The notes beneath the pieces are model-generated. The model had not been told where the DNA came from. It worked only from the letters and a program-made list of their open reading frames with translations, and searched no databases. A stretch of DNA of 64,000 bases from Atherix ibis (taxonomy: Eukaryota > Arthropoda > Insecta > Diptera > Athericidae): contig OY282606.1 in assembly GCA_958298945.1 (NCBI GenBank), positions 51,907,920 to 51,971,919 of the forward strand. The letters are read 5' to 3'. Each line of letters opens with the position of its first letter. Position 1 is the first letter of the stretch. Of the stretch, positions 44,410-53,651 are shown one piece after another. The translations under genes were made by a program, and so were the position numbers.

Positions 44410-45459
44410 TTAAGTTTTGAATAAAACGTTAATCAAATGGCCTCCACGACTTCTTTTGCAGGAACGGATTCGATGAACCCAATTTTCGAGCACTTTTTCC
44501 ACTAAATCAGGTCGTATGTCATGAATAACATGTTCAGTATTGACTTCTAAAGCTTGAAGAGAGTCTGGTTTATTACTAAAGACCACTGACTTTAAATAAC
44601 CCCACAATAAATAGTCTAATAGTGTTAAATCACAACTTCTTGGAGGCCATTCAATGTCACAATTTCTTGAAATAATCGAATCTCCAAACTTTTCTTGCAA
44701 TAATTCGGTTGTTGCACGTGCTGTGTGGCACGTAGCCCCGTTTTGTTAGAACCAAATGTTGTCAAGATCAACTTCTTCTAATTTCGGCCATAAAAAGTTG
44801 GTTATCATCGATTTATACCGCTCTCCATTGACAGTAACGGTGTTACCAGCTCCATTTCGAAAGAAGTACGGAACGATGATTCCACCACAGACCAAAAACC
44901 TCACCAAACTGTCAATTTAGGTGTTCATGAATAATTTGTGGATTTTCTTTGCACCAGAACCGACAGTTTTGTTTATTTACCGCACCAATCAGATGAAAGT
45001 GAACCTCCTCGGAGAAGATGATTTTCTTAAAAAAATCGTTATCGTTTTCAAATTGTTCCAAGACAAAATCAGCAAATTCACGACGTTTACGGTAGTCCAA
45101 TGGCTTCAGTTCTTGAGTGATAACAATTTTATACGGATGCAAGCCCAAATTCTTTCTCAAAGTCCCAATTCTTGAGAACGTCTTGGAATCGACAAATTAC
45201 GGTCTTCAGCAAAACTTGCCTGAACGGCAGCAATATTTTCATTACTTCGAGCGGTTCTTTGTCTTATTGGTATTTAAACATTATGTAAAGAAAATATACG
45301 CTCGAAATTTTTAATAATTCGACGAATAGCGAGCACAGTTGGACGATTCTTACGACCATAAAATGGTAAAAGTGTACGAAAAGTTGCAATTGGAGAACGA
45401 TAATTTTGATAATAAAATTGAATAATTTGTAAATATTGTTCTTACCTATATCTCTCCAT
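44410..45459 (-). pseudogene. DD41D Tc1/mariner-like transposase I1, nearly full length
   Basis: About 345 codons with several stops. ATG at 45459: MERYR, a stop, then EQYLQIIQFYYQNYRSPIAT and FYGRKNRPTVLAIRRIIKNF, the DUF4817-like N-terminal helices. The middle has ARSNENIAAVQASFAEDRNL, LRKNLGLHPYKIVITQELKP and FSEEVHFHLIGAVNKQN. First catalytic residue is Glu instead of Asp, the second is Asn (QNGATCH), and the third is Asp in LTLLDYLLWGYLKSVVF. The distance from the second to the third residue is 42, i.e. 41 between, which defines DD41D. Ends GGHLINVLFKT. Confidence 0.85.
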
Positions 45460-45735
45460 GGTAAAATTATAAATATTACTGAATACAATGAAAAATAAAT
45501 GACGGATCATGACTTATTACAAATGGCCGAAACGTCACTTAGAAATCATATCACTCTTATTGGAAAACCCTAGATATTTGTATATTGTTTTCGATAAAAC
45601 TTTTTTGTGTGCATATTTTCATAATAGCAAATAGCTTTTATTATGATCACGTGTGTATGTATTGTATTAATGTGAGGGTATGTAAATATGGAAGAGCGCG
45701 AAATATAAATTGTAAAATATATTTTAACGTATTTT

Positions 45736-45772
45736 GAATATTGATACAATATCAAGTTGAGTATCAATATTC
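45736..45772. repeat. Perfect 12-bp hairpin
   Basis: GAATATTGATAC (45736-45747) and GTATCAATATTC (45761-45772) are perfect inverse repeats around a 13-bp loop. The function is unknown; a chance or replication-slippage origin in AT-rich DNA is possible. Confidence 0.85.
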
Positions 45773-46204
45773 TCCAAACTAATCGATTCTCATGTGCGAT
45801 ATTCTATGGTAATGTGTGTGTGTGTGTATATGAATACATGTAAATAAGTGTGCACATCAATTTAGAGCGTGTATTTCAGTATATTTAAAAACCCGCGAAT
45901 ACCTCATGAACCCGCGTAGGCATATGAGTCCACATACGCAACTACCTAAACATATATTTTTCTCCTGTTGGCTTTTTTGCCCACATCAGTCCCCATCGTT
46001 CTGTCCTCTCCACTTCCCTATTCCGAGGCGCTTTGACCAAAATCAATAAACGAAAAAATTTTGCTACAATTCCGGACCGCGTGGTTAGATCAATGTCAGA
46101 ATTAATGATGTCTCACCCTCTCCAAAATTTCATTTTTTATCTCTTTTCCATCTTTTACATTCCACGACCATTTTTATTTCCTAGTTTTGCTGTTCTTTCT
46201 CTTT

Positions 46205-46860
46205 TTATTTTTGTTTTATTATTTTTAATTTAATATTATTATTCCTATTAAAAGTTTTATTGTTATTAATTTAATTAAAATTACATATTTTTAATGAAAT
46301 TTTATTATTTTTAATATCTTCTGTCTCGTTCTCGTTGGTTTTTTAATATTTTATAAAAAATTTCTCTTTTTTTAGATTTTTTTTTTAGAATTCTACAATT
46401 TTTGTCCTCTTTTTCTTAACATATTTGCTTTTACTTTATTTTCTTCTCCTTTTTTTATTATCTTTTTTTCCTTATTTTCTTACATAATTTTTTTATTTTA
46501 ATCCTTGTAATTTTTCCAAATTTTCAATCACAAAAAAAATGGGATTCTCTTTTTGTTTTTCTTTTATTATTTTTAATTTAATGTTATTATTGCAATTAAA
46601 AGTTTTATTGTTATTAATTCAATTAAAATTACATATTTTTAATGAAATTTTATTATTTTTAATATCTTCTATCTCGTTCTCGTCGGTTTTTTGAATATTT
46701 TATTAAAATTTTCTCTTTTTTTAGATTTTTTTCAGCACTCTTCAAATTTTCGTCCTCTTTTCCTTATTTGCTTTTACTTTATTTTCTTCTTTTTTTCCTT
46801 ATTTTTTTAATTTTATTTTAAGTTTCTTTAATCTTTGTATTTTTTTCCAAAATTTTAATC
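46205..46860. repeat. Imperfect direct repeat, period about 350 bp
   Basis: The blocks TTACATATTTTTAATGAAAT (46281 and 46629), TATCTCGTTCTCG/TGTCTCGTTCTCG and TTTGCTTTTACTTTATTTTC recur in the same order, about 350 bp apart. They cover 46205-46520 and 46562-46860. A diverged segmental tandem duplication of AT-rich DNA. Confidence 0.8.
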
Positions 46861-47041
46861 CCAATTTTGATTTTTTCTCTCTTATTTTCCTGTTTTTACT
46901 ATCCATTTTTGCGCTTATTTTCCTGTTAATGTGTTTTTCCTGTTATTAATTTTCCCTTTTCCCCATCTCTTATTTATTAATCGTCATTTTAGATTTTCTA
47001 ATGTTTATCTTCGTTTTTCCCTAAATTGTTTCCAACCAACT

Positions 47042-47056
47042 CCCCCCCCCCCCCCC
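47042..47056. repeat. Homopolymer run of C
   Basis: An uninterrupted run of about 15 C immediately upstream of mariner A7, striking in AT-rich DNA. Its length may be unreliable in assembly. Confidence 0.85.
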
Positions 47057-47072
47057 ACCACCATATTATATA

Positions 47073-47998
47073 CGAGGTCTGTTCCAAAAATATCGCAAAT
47101 TTTGAATTTCCGCGGGTTACTTATATTAGATTTTCGATTTTTTTTGTGGTGTTATATTGGTAGTCATGTCTCTCACTTATGCCGACAAGTTCGGCCATTT
47201 TGAATGTACAGTTAATTACACATGTTTTGGCTCGTGCTTTGCTTGCACGTGTTTTGGCTTGTCTTCTATTATTCGCCCATTCCAAAAAATGGAGAAAAGA
47301 AACTGTTTCGGGAACAAGAAAAAGTCATAGGAACCAGATCTGGGGAATACGGTAGCTGCGACATTATTAGTGGTGTTGTTTTTGGCCAAAAATTTGCGTA
47401 CAAGCAACGATGGGTGAGCAGGGGCGTTATCATGGTGCAAAAGCCAATTTTTGTTCATCCGCAAATTCGAGCGTTTCCGGCGGATTGCTTCACTCAACTT
47501 ACGCATAACTTGCAGGTAATATTTTTTATTGACCGTTCTACCCTGTGGCAAGAACTCTTGATGTACCACATTGCTGCAATCGAAGAAAACTGTAGAAAAA
47601 CGTTCACATTCGACCGAACTTGGCGCGCTTATTTCGGTCTTGGCTCGTGCGGCAGCAGCCATTGGGATGATTGAGCTTTGGTTTCTACGTCATAACCATA
47701 AACCCATGATTCGTCACCAGTTATGACTCTTTGGAGCAAATTTGGATCGTTGCGGACAGAATCCACCAGCTCCTTAGCAATATTAAGGCGATGCTGTTTT
47801 GGGTCGAAAATGGGCAAAAATCGAAGACGAACCAAAACACGTGCAAGCAAAGCAACTGTCAAAAATTAAATGAATATTGAAAATGGCCAAACTTATCGGC
47901 ATATATGAGTACCAACATAACGCCACAAAAGAATCGAAAATCGAATAAACGTAACCTGCGGAAATTCAAAATTCGCTATACTTTTTGAACAGACCTTG
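47073..47998 (-). mobile_element. Mariner A7, derived variant with two 5'-type arms
   Basis: Both ends carry family A terminal repeats (CGAGGTCTGTTC at left, GAACAGACCTTG at right) with TA outside. Uniquely, both arms are the element's 5' leader in opposite orientation: about 210 bp each, containing CTCACTTATGCCGACAAG-type sequence and CACGTGTTTTGGCT. The normal 3' arm and the last 57 or so codons are absent, as is the HTH coding part. 926 bp. The left arm carries variants also found in A8's inverted arm. Confidence 0.9.
47216..47862 (-). pseudogene. A7 transposase with chimeric C-terminus
   Basis: Begins after a deletion at FDPKQHRLNIAKELVDSV. First motif VITGDESWVYGYDVETKA, then a frameshift at RPK. 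The frame 47216-47662 continues with TVFFDCSNVVHQEFLPQG, LHHDNAPAHPSLL, then the altered block NNVAATVFPRSGS in place of IMPQPPYSPDLAP, and DFFLFPK with the third Asp. After FPK the protein reads QFLFSIFWNGRIIEDK and KPKHVQAKHEPKHV, encoded by antisense 5' leader, and ends at TAA. All three Asp are present. Confidence 0.88.
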
Positions 47999-48000
47999 TA

Positions 48001-51000
48001 TGTCTTCGTTTAGCCTCTTCGGTTTCTTATTTTTTTTCATTTTGTTTTATAAATTTTTACAAGTAAAACTTAATTATTTTAATAAAAATTTATTTCTTTT
48101 TACGAATTTAAAATTTTGCTTATATTCCTCTATTATTTGTTAATTTATATTTAAGATCTTTTTTGGAATTATTTTTAATTAAAATTATTTCATCCTTAAT
48201 TGGTATTATACAATTTATTTTTACAATAGTTTAAGTGTGGCTGAGTTTAATTTCTTTTTTTTTTTTGAATTAAATCAAATTCAATATTTTCTATTTTTAC
48301 TTCATATTTTATTTTAGTTTTATTTATTTTTAATTTAATTTTGTTTTTAATAAATTTAATTTAATTTTTTTTTTGAATGTCAGTTAATTTAAAATGTTTT
48401 ACAAAAAAATAGTTTTTTATTCTATGTAAAATTTAATTAGTTAGATTTTTTATTGTAATAACTAAAAATATTTTTGGAAATTGTTTGAATTTTAAAAATA
48501 AAAAAAGTTTTGTTTAAAAGTTTTGAATGAAAGGAACAATTTAAAGTATCCGATTTTTGGTAATGAGGTGTCCTATTAAATTTAGAATAAATTATATGAT
48601 TTCATTGTTTTTATTTAGTCTCTGATATAATTTTAAAAATAACTCCAAAAAAAAAACTCATTACTTTATGTCCTTACATTACTTTTTAATATTTTTAAAA
48701 TACCAATGATATCGAAAAATATTTGATAACATTTCTCTTAAACTGCAGCAAAACAGTTACTGTTTTTTAAAAAAAAAATAGATCTCATCTAACTAAAATA
48801 AGTCCAATAAGCTTAAACAGAAAAAAAAAAATCCATTATAACGACTAGTAGAGAAGTGTAATAATAAAATTTCTTAAACGGAGGGCACCAAAAGCATAAC
48901 CATTTTATGAGTAAATAAAAAATTGTTTCGCTTCAGAAATTGATGAAAAGTGAGAGCAAATAATCAAAGAAAATTTTTCAGTGCAAAAAAGCATAGTTAA
49001 GAAAAATACCCTCGAGTAAGAAGAACTGAAATAAATGACCTTCTATTTACAGGACCACTTGGGAGAGGTACAACGAATACTATACCAAAAACTGATTAAA
49101 CTGAAAATTGAAAAAGAAAAAGAAAAAAATAAAAGAAAATCATTTGAAAGAAATAAGCTTATCACAATATGTATATATACCTTTTTCATCCCTTATACTC
49201 TACAAATTCCGACTATCCCTTCTATTGTTCTGACAAGAGAAAAAAAATACAGAAAATTATACAAAATTGATCTTGTTTAGAGAAATTTTTGGTCTATCAA
49301 TGGTCTTCTGTTTCCATCTAAGGGTGCCGTACCGACCCTGAATGTATGAACTGTTGTGAATTTATACCAATTCGAAAAGAGTCCAAAAGAGTCCAAATAG
49401 TCTGTTAAATGTAATACGCACAAGTGCACCTTGAATACATTCACATAAATAAATATAAAAATTTGTAAAATAAATAAATAAACGAATAGATTCGATCTTT
49501 TTATATACATCCTTTTTTCCACCTATTGTAGGGTCTACAAAAAAAATATGCACACGCTCAATAATTTCAAGTAATAAGAGTTTCGAAAAAAATATTTCAA
49601 CACTTCAAATTGGTTAAGGTTTAAGGATTTGTTTTCTTTTCTTTTCTTTTTTCAACATCTCCTTTAAAACTAACAAAATTATTCCTTATTCCTTAAATAG
49701 AATAAATAATAACAACAAAAAAGTCCATCTTCATCAGAACAAACAAGTTGAATTGGTTGGTAACTCCAAGGCGTAAGCAAAACTAAAGAATGGATTCACC
49801 GATGAAAATTTTGTATTAGAAAGAAAATGTTTCTGTTCAAATACAATATAGAATAAAAAGTTAAAAGAAAAAAAAATACATACTCACTAAAAAGTAACAA
49901 GTATAATGAAGAAAAAAAAACCACATTTCCAAGCAACACAAGCAAATTAAGAAGAACTTTTCCCAACTTTAAGGTTACTTGAACAAAATTGCATAAATTG
50001 TTACCGTTTTTTTTTTCTCTCAATATGTGTAAAGGTAAGATATCGGCTTCAAAATGAAAATTTATACTATGTAAGAACATTGTTTCCCTCCAACGGCAAT
50101 AGAAAATGGAGTTCCATGACGCCATCTTCCGGCTATAATTCGAATTCACCTTTTATCATATATGTACATACCGGAGCCCATATAGGAAAACACATAAACT
50201 CCATTAGAAAAAGCTGGGAAACTTTTCGAATATTTTCTCTTTTAGCATTATTAGAGGTAAAATCCGGGAAAAAAAAGCTCAAGTACGCAGGCAAATACCT
50301 AAGAAAATACTGGTAAACAAAAGTAAAAAAAAAATTCTTATCAGATTGAAAGTGGGCAAATTGAAAATTATTTCCTTAGATTTTTGCTCATTGAATTTTT
50401 TTTTTTTGACGTCGGTATTTTTCGGGAAAATTACCTTTTATATTTACTACAAAATGAGTACAGAGGGAAAAATGCAAATAAAAAAAAAATAAACAATAGT
50501 CCACCGAGGAAAATTAGGAAATTTACTTGCGTTTGTCAAAATGAAATGTTGGAAAATTGAAAATTTTTATGTTCTCAAAATAGCCGCATGGTGTCGCATA
50601 ATTCGAAATTGGAAAATTATTGTAAGCTTTTATTGTAGTTTGAGTTTGTTTTTATTATCCTTTCGTTTTTTTTTTTTTTTTTGATTGGTTTGAAAATATA
50701 ATATTTTGAATTTTTAATTAATATTTTTTGTATCTAATTTTCGGAAATAAAATTTGATTGACAAAAACCGTCTCAGTTATCTATCGCCAAATTTTTTCAT
50801 AGGTCTTTAAAGCTAAAAAAATGTGTGCTCTTTTTTTTAAAATACTTTCAAATAAAATTTTACCTTCTCTTCCCAGAGTTTTCCCCGATAAAATAGATCC
50901 ACCCCATCTTTCCAGAGTTTTTAATAAAAATTATAGAAATTATAAATTTTAAAAAATTATTCGTACAAATTCACTCTATTACTCTTGTTTGCATAAAATT

Positions 51001-51149
51001 AACACAAATTACAAATGGTTTTTAAAATATACTTTTTTGATTAAATTTAAATTTCCTCTTCTCTTATTTCTTCAATTTATAGAAATTCTAAGGGGTTGTC
51101 GAGCAAAATTTTTGATTTTAAATTTTTAAATTTTTCCCTTTTAATTATA
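48001..51149. other. AT-rich non-coding stretch
   Basis: Long A and T runs; nothing recognised. Minus-strand frames at 49277-49522 and 49796-50149 and the plus-strand one at 50080-50316 have no motif. 49280-49410 and 50090-50230 are slightly more complex. Confidence 0.4.
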
Positions 51150-51358
51150 TACGAGGTCTGCTCAAAAAGTATCATGAATTTTGAATTTCCACGGATTACA
51201 TTTATTCGATTTTTTATTTTTGGTGTCGTTATGTTGGTACTCATGTCTCTCACTTATGCCGATAAGTTTGGCCATTTTGAATGTTCAGTTAATTTTTGAC
51301 AGCTGCTTTGCTTGCACATGTTTTTGGTTCATCTTCGAATTTTGTCCATGCCAAAAAA

Positions 51359-52318
51359 ATGTATCAAACAATCTGTATCAAATTTTGTGTGAAAAACAAA
51401 ATTAATTGCGCGGACGCATTCCGAATGTTGACTGTGGTATATGGTGAAGCTACCTTGGACCGAAGCAACGTTTATCGGTTGTACAAAATGTTCTCAGAGG
51501 GCCGAGAAAATGAGAATGACGAAAAGCTAGCCGGACGCCCGAGCACGTCAACAACAGACGAAAACATTGATGAAGTGCAGAAAATAGTATTGGCCAAACG
51601 CCGAATCACCGTTAGAGAAGTTACTGAAGACTTACACATATAGATTGGCTCGTGTAATTCGATTCTTGCCAGTGATTTGGGTGTGAGACGGGTCGCCGAG
51701 AAATTCGTACCAAAATTGCTCAATTTCGAACAACAACAGCATCGCAATAACATTGCTAAGGAGCTATTGGACTGTGTCCGCGACGACCAAAATTTGCTCC
51801 AGAATGTTATAAATGGTGACGAATCATGGGTTTATGGTTATGACGTGGAAACCAAAGCTCAATCATCCAAATGGAAGCTGCCGCACGAACCAAGACCGAA
51901 AAAAGCGTGCCAAGTTCGGTCGAATGTGAAGGTTTTGCTTACAGTTTTCTTCGATTGCAGGGGCGTGGTGCATCATGAGTTCTTACTACAGGGTAGAACG
52001 GTCAATAAGGAATATTACCTGCAAGTTATGCGCAATTTGCGAGAAACAATCCGCCGGAAACGCTCGAATTTGTGGAAGAACAAAAGTTGGCTTTTACACC
52101 ATGATAACGCCCCTGCTCACCCATCGTTACTTGTACGCGAATTTTTGGACAAAAACAACACATCTAATAATGCCGCAGCTACCGTATTCCCCAGATCTGC
52201 TTCCTGTGACTTTTTCTTGTTCCCGAAACAGTTTCTTTTATCCATTTTTTGGAATGGGCGAATAATAGAAGACAAGCCAAAACACGTGCAAGCAAAGCAC
52301 GAGCCAAAACACGTGTAA
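51359..52318 (+). pseudogene. A8 transposase, 320-codon chimeric frame with one stop
   Basis: ATG at 51359 (MYQTICIKFCVKNKINCADA). One frame runs to TAA at 52316-52318 with a single in-frame TAG at 51641-51643. Both HTH motifs (to VREVTEDLHI) are followed by LGVRRVAEKFVPKLLNFEQQ, INGDESWVYGYDVETKA, VFFDCRGVVHHEFLLQGRT and LHHDNAPAHPSLL. The block before the third Asp is NNAAATVFPRSAS, then CDFFLFPK, then the antisense-leader tail QFLLSIFWNGRIIEDK to KHEPKHV. All three Asp are intact, making this the best preserved family A frame. Confidence 0.9.
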
Positions 52319-52401
52319 TTAACTGTACATTCAAAATGGCCGAACTTGTCAGCATAAGTGATAGACATGAGTACCAATATAACACCACAAAAAAAATCGA
52401 A
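52237..52401 (-). repeat. Inverted 5' arm within A8
   Basis: Reverse complement of the family A leader from the start-codon side (CCATTTTTTGGAATGGGCGA) outward to GTACTCATGTCTATCACTTA-type sequence, breaking off before the terminal repeat. It shares ATAATAGAAGACAAGCC, a repeated CCAAAACACGTG and AACACCAC with the left arm of A7, not with its own left arm. Confidence 0.88.
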
Positions 52402-52790
52402 AATAAGGAATGTTACCTGTAAGTTATGCGCAATTTGCGTAAAGCAATCCGCCAGAAACGCCCGGATTTGTGAAAGTACAAAAATTGGCTTTTACCATTT
52501 TTGGCCAAAAACAACACACTAATAATGCCGCAGCCACCGTATTCCGCAGAACTGCCCCCCTGTGACTTTTTCTTGATAGCTACGCAACGATTGAGGAGAT
52601 AAAGACGGCATCGAAGGAGGAGCTGAACAAGATCAGAAAAAATGATTTTTTGAAATGCTTTGAGGATTAGAAAAAAAGTTGGCACAAGTGTATAATATCT
52701 GGTGGGGATTACTTTGAAGGGGACAAAATAGATATTCATGAATAAATAAATAATTTTTGAAAATTCGTGATACTTTTTGACCAGACCTCG
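52402..52790 (+). pseudogene. Family A transposase 3' fragment joined to A8
   Basis: Starts abruptly at AAGGAATGTTACCTG (the NKEYYL codons) and runs to the family C-terminus and terminal repeat. It keeps AKNNTLIMPQPPYS and CDFFL but has deletions that remove the HDNAPAH motif and the PKLKSPMKG block. Many stops. It has the normal PQPPYS sequence, unlike the A8 body, so it comes from a different copy. Confidence 0.82.
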
Positions 52791-52794
52791 TATA

Positions 52795-53649
52795 TTGGGT
52801 TGTTCGGAAAGTAATTTCGTCTTCTGATGAAGACACAATAAAGGCATTAATTGATGCAAACTGGCGAATAATTACTCGTCAAATCGCTGAAAGATTAAAT
52901 TTATCGAATTCGACCCTTAATGATCATTTGAAATGGTTAGGATTAATCTCAAAGCTCGAAATATGGGTTCCTCATCGTCTTACGGAAAAAAATTTGTGCC
53001 GTCGCATGGACATTTGTGATTTGCTTCTCAAACGTCAAGAAAATGATCAATTTTTGAAGCGTATCATTACTGTTGATGAGAAATGGGTTGTCTACAACAA
53101 TGTTAAGAGCAAAAGATCCTGGAGTAGAAAAGAAGCCAATATTCATCAAAAAAAAGATTATGTTATTTGTTTGGTGGGACTTCAAAGGAATCGTTTATTT
53201 TGAGCTTCTACAGAGCAATATAACGACCAATTCTGAAGTGTTCTGTCATCAGTTGGATAAATTAAATGATTCACTTAAAGGAAAAAGCCCAGAATTGGTC
53301 AATAGGGAAGGTATAGTATTCCAACAGGACAATGCGAAACCTCATATAAGTTTGACCACTCGGCAAAAGCTTTTAGAGCTTAGTTGGGATATACTTCTGA
53401 TTATCATTTGTTCAGGTCTCTACAAAATTTTTTAGACGGTAAAACGTTTAATTCAAATGAGGAGGTCTTAAATCACTTGGATCAGTTTTTTGCCAGCAAA
53501 GAACAAAAATTTTATGAGCTGCCGAAAGATGGCAAAGAATATTGGATCAGACTGGACAATATTTAATTGAATAAAATATTTATTCATTATAAGAAAATCG
53601 TCTTTCATTTTTATATAAAAAAAACGAAACTACTTTCCGAACAACCCAA
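52795..53649 (+). mobile_element. Mariner F, internally deleted, next to A8
   Basis: TTGGGTTGTTCGGAAAGTA at the left and its inverse at the right (TACTTTCCGAACAACCCAA), about 26 bp each, with TA outside. 855 bp. Only TATA separates it from the end of A8, so it inserted in or beside the TA duplication of A8. The leader and N-terminal codons are deleted. Confidence 0.93.
52825..53566 (+). pseudogene. F mariner transposase, N-terminus missing
   Basis: Starts within the first HTH at DEDTIKALIDANWRIITRQI and continues with LNLSNSTLNDHLKWLGLISK and IWVPHRLTEKNLCRR. First motif ITVDEKWVVYNNV. After a frameshift: MLFVWWDFKGIVYFELLQSN and FQQDNAKPHISLTT (second Asp). A deletion removes the HPPYSPDLAP block; SDYHLFRSLQNFLDGKTF (third Asp) continues in another frame, then FFASKEQKFYELPK. 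The right-end motifs place it with mariners that have TTGGGTTG ends; the subfamily is not certain. Confidence 0.88.
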
Positions 53650-53651
53650 TA

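Larger units (their letters stand above)
45500..47068. other. T-rich non-coding stretch with local repeats
   Basis: Contains a GAATATTGATAC hairpin, a GT simple repeat at 45811-45830, a roughly 350-bp imperfect direct repeat and a run of about 15 C at 47042-47056. No coding motif. Confidence 0.45.
51152..52790 (+). mobile_element. Mariner A8, composite of variant body and normal 3' piece
   Basis: The left end is CGAGGTCTGCTCAAAAAGTA after TATA. The body runs to 52236, then an inverted copy of the 5' leader (52237-52401) follows as in A7 but cut short. A second piece (52402-52790) supplies an ordinary family A 3' part ending TTTTGACCAGACCTCG. The whole is 1.64 kb, longer than any other copy, and looks like two family A copies joined. 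Confidence 0.88.

Noticed and set aside
47222..47674. 150-codon plus-strand frame over mariner A7
   Set aside because: Antisense to the A7 transposase.
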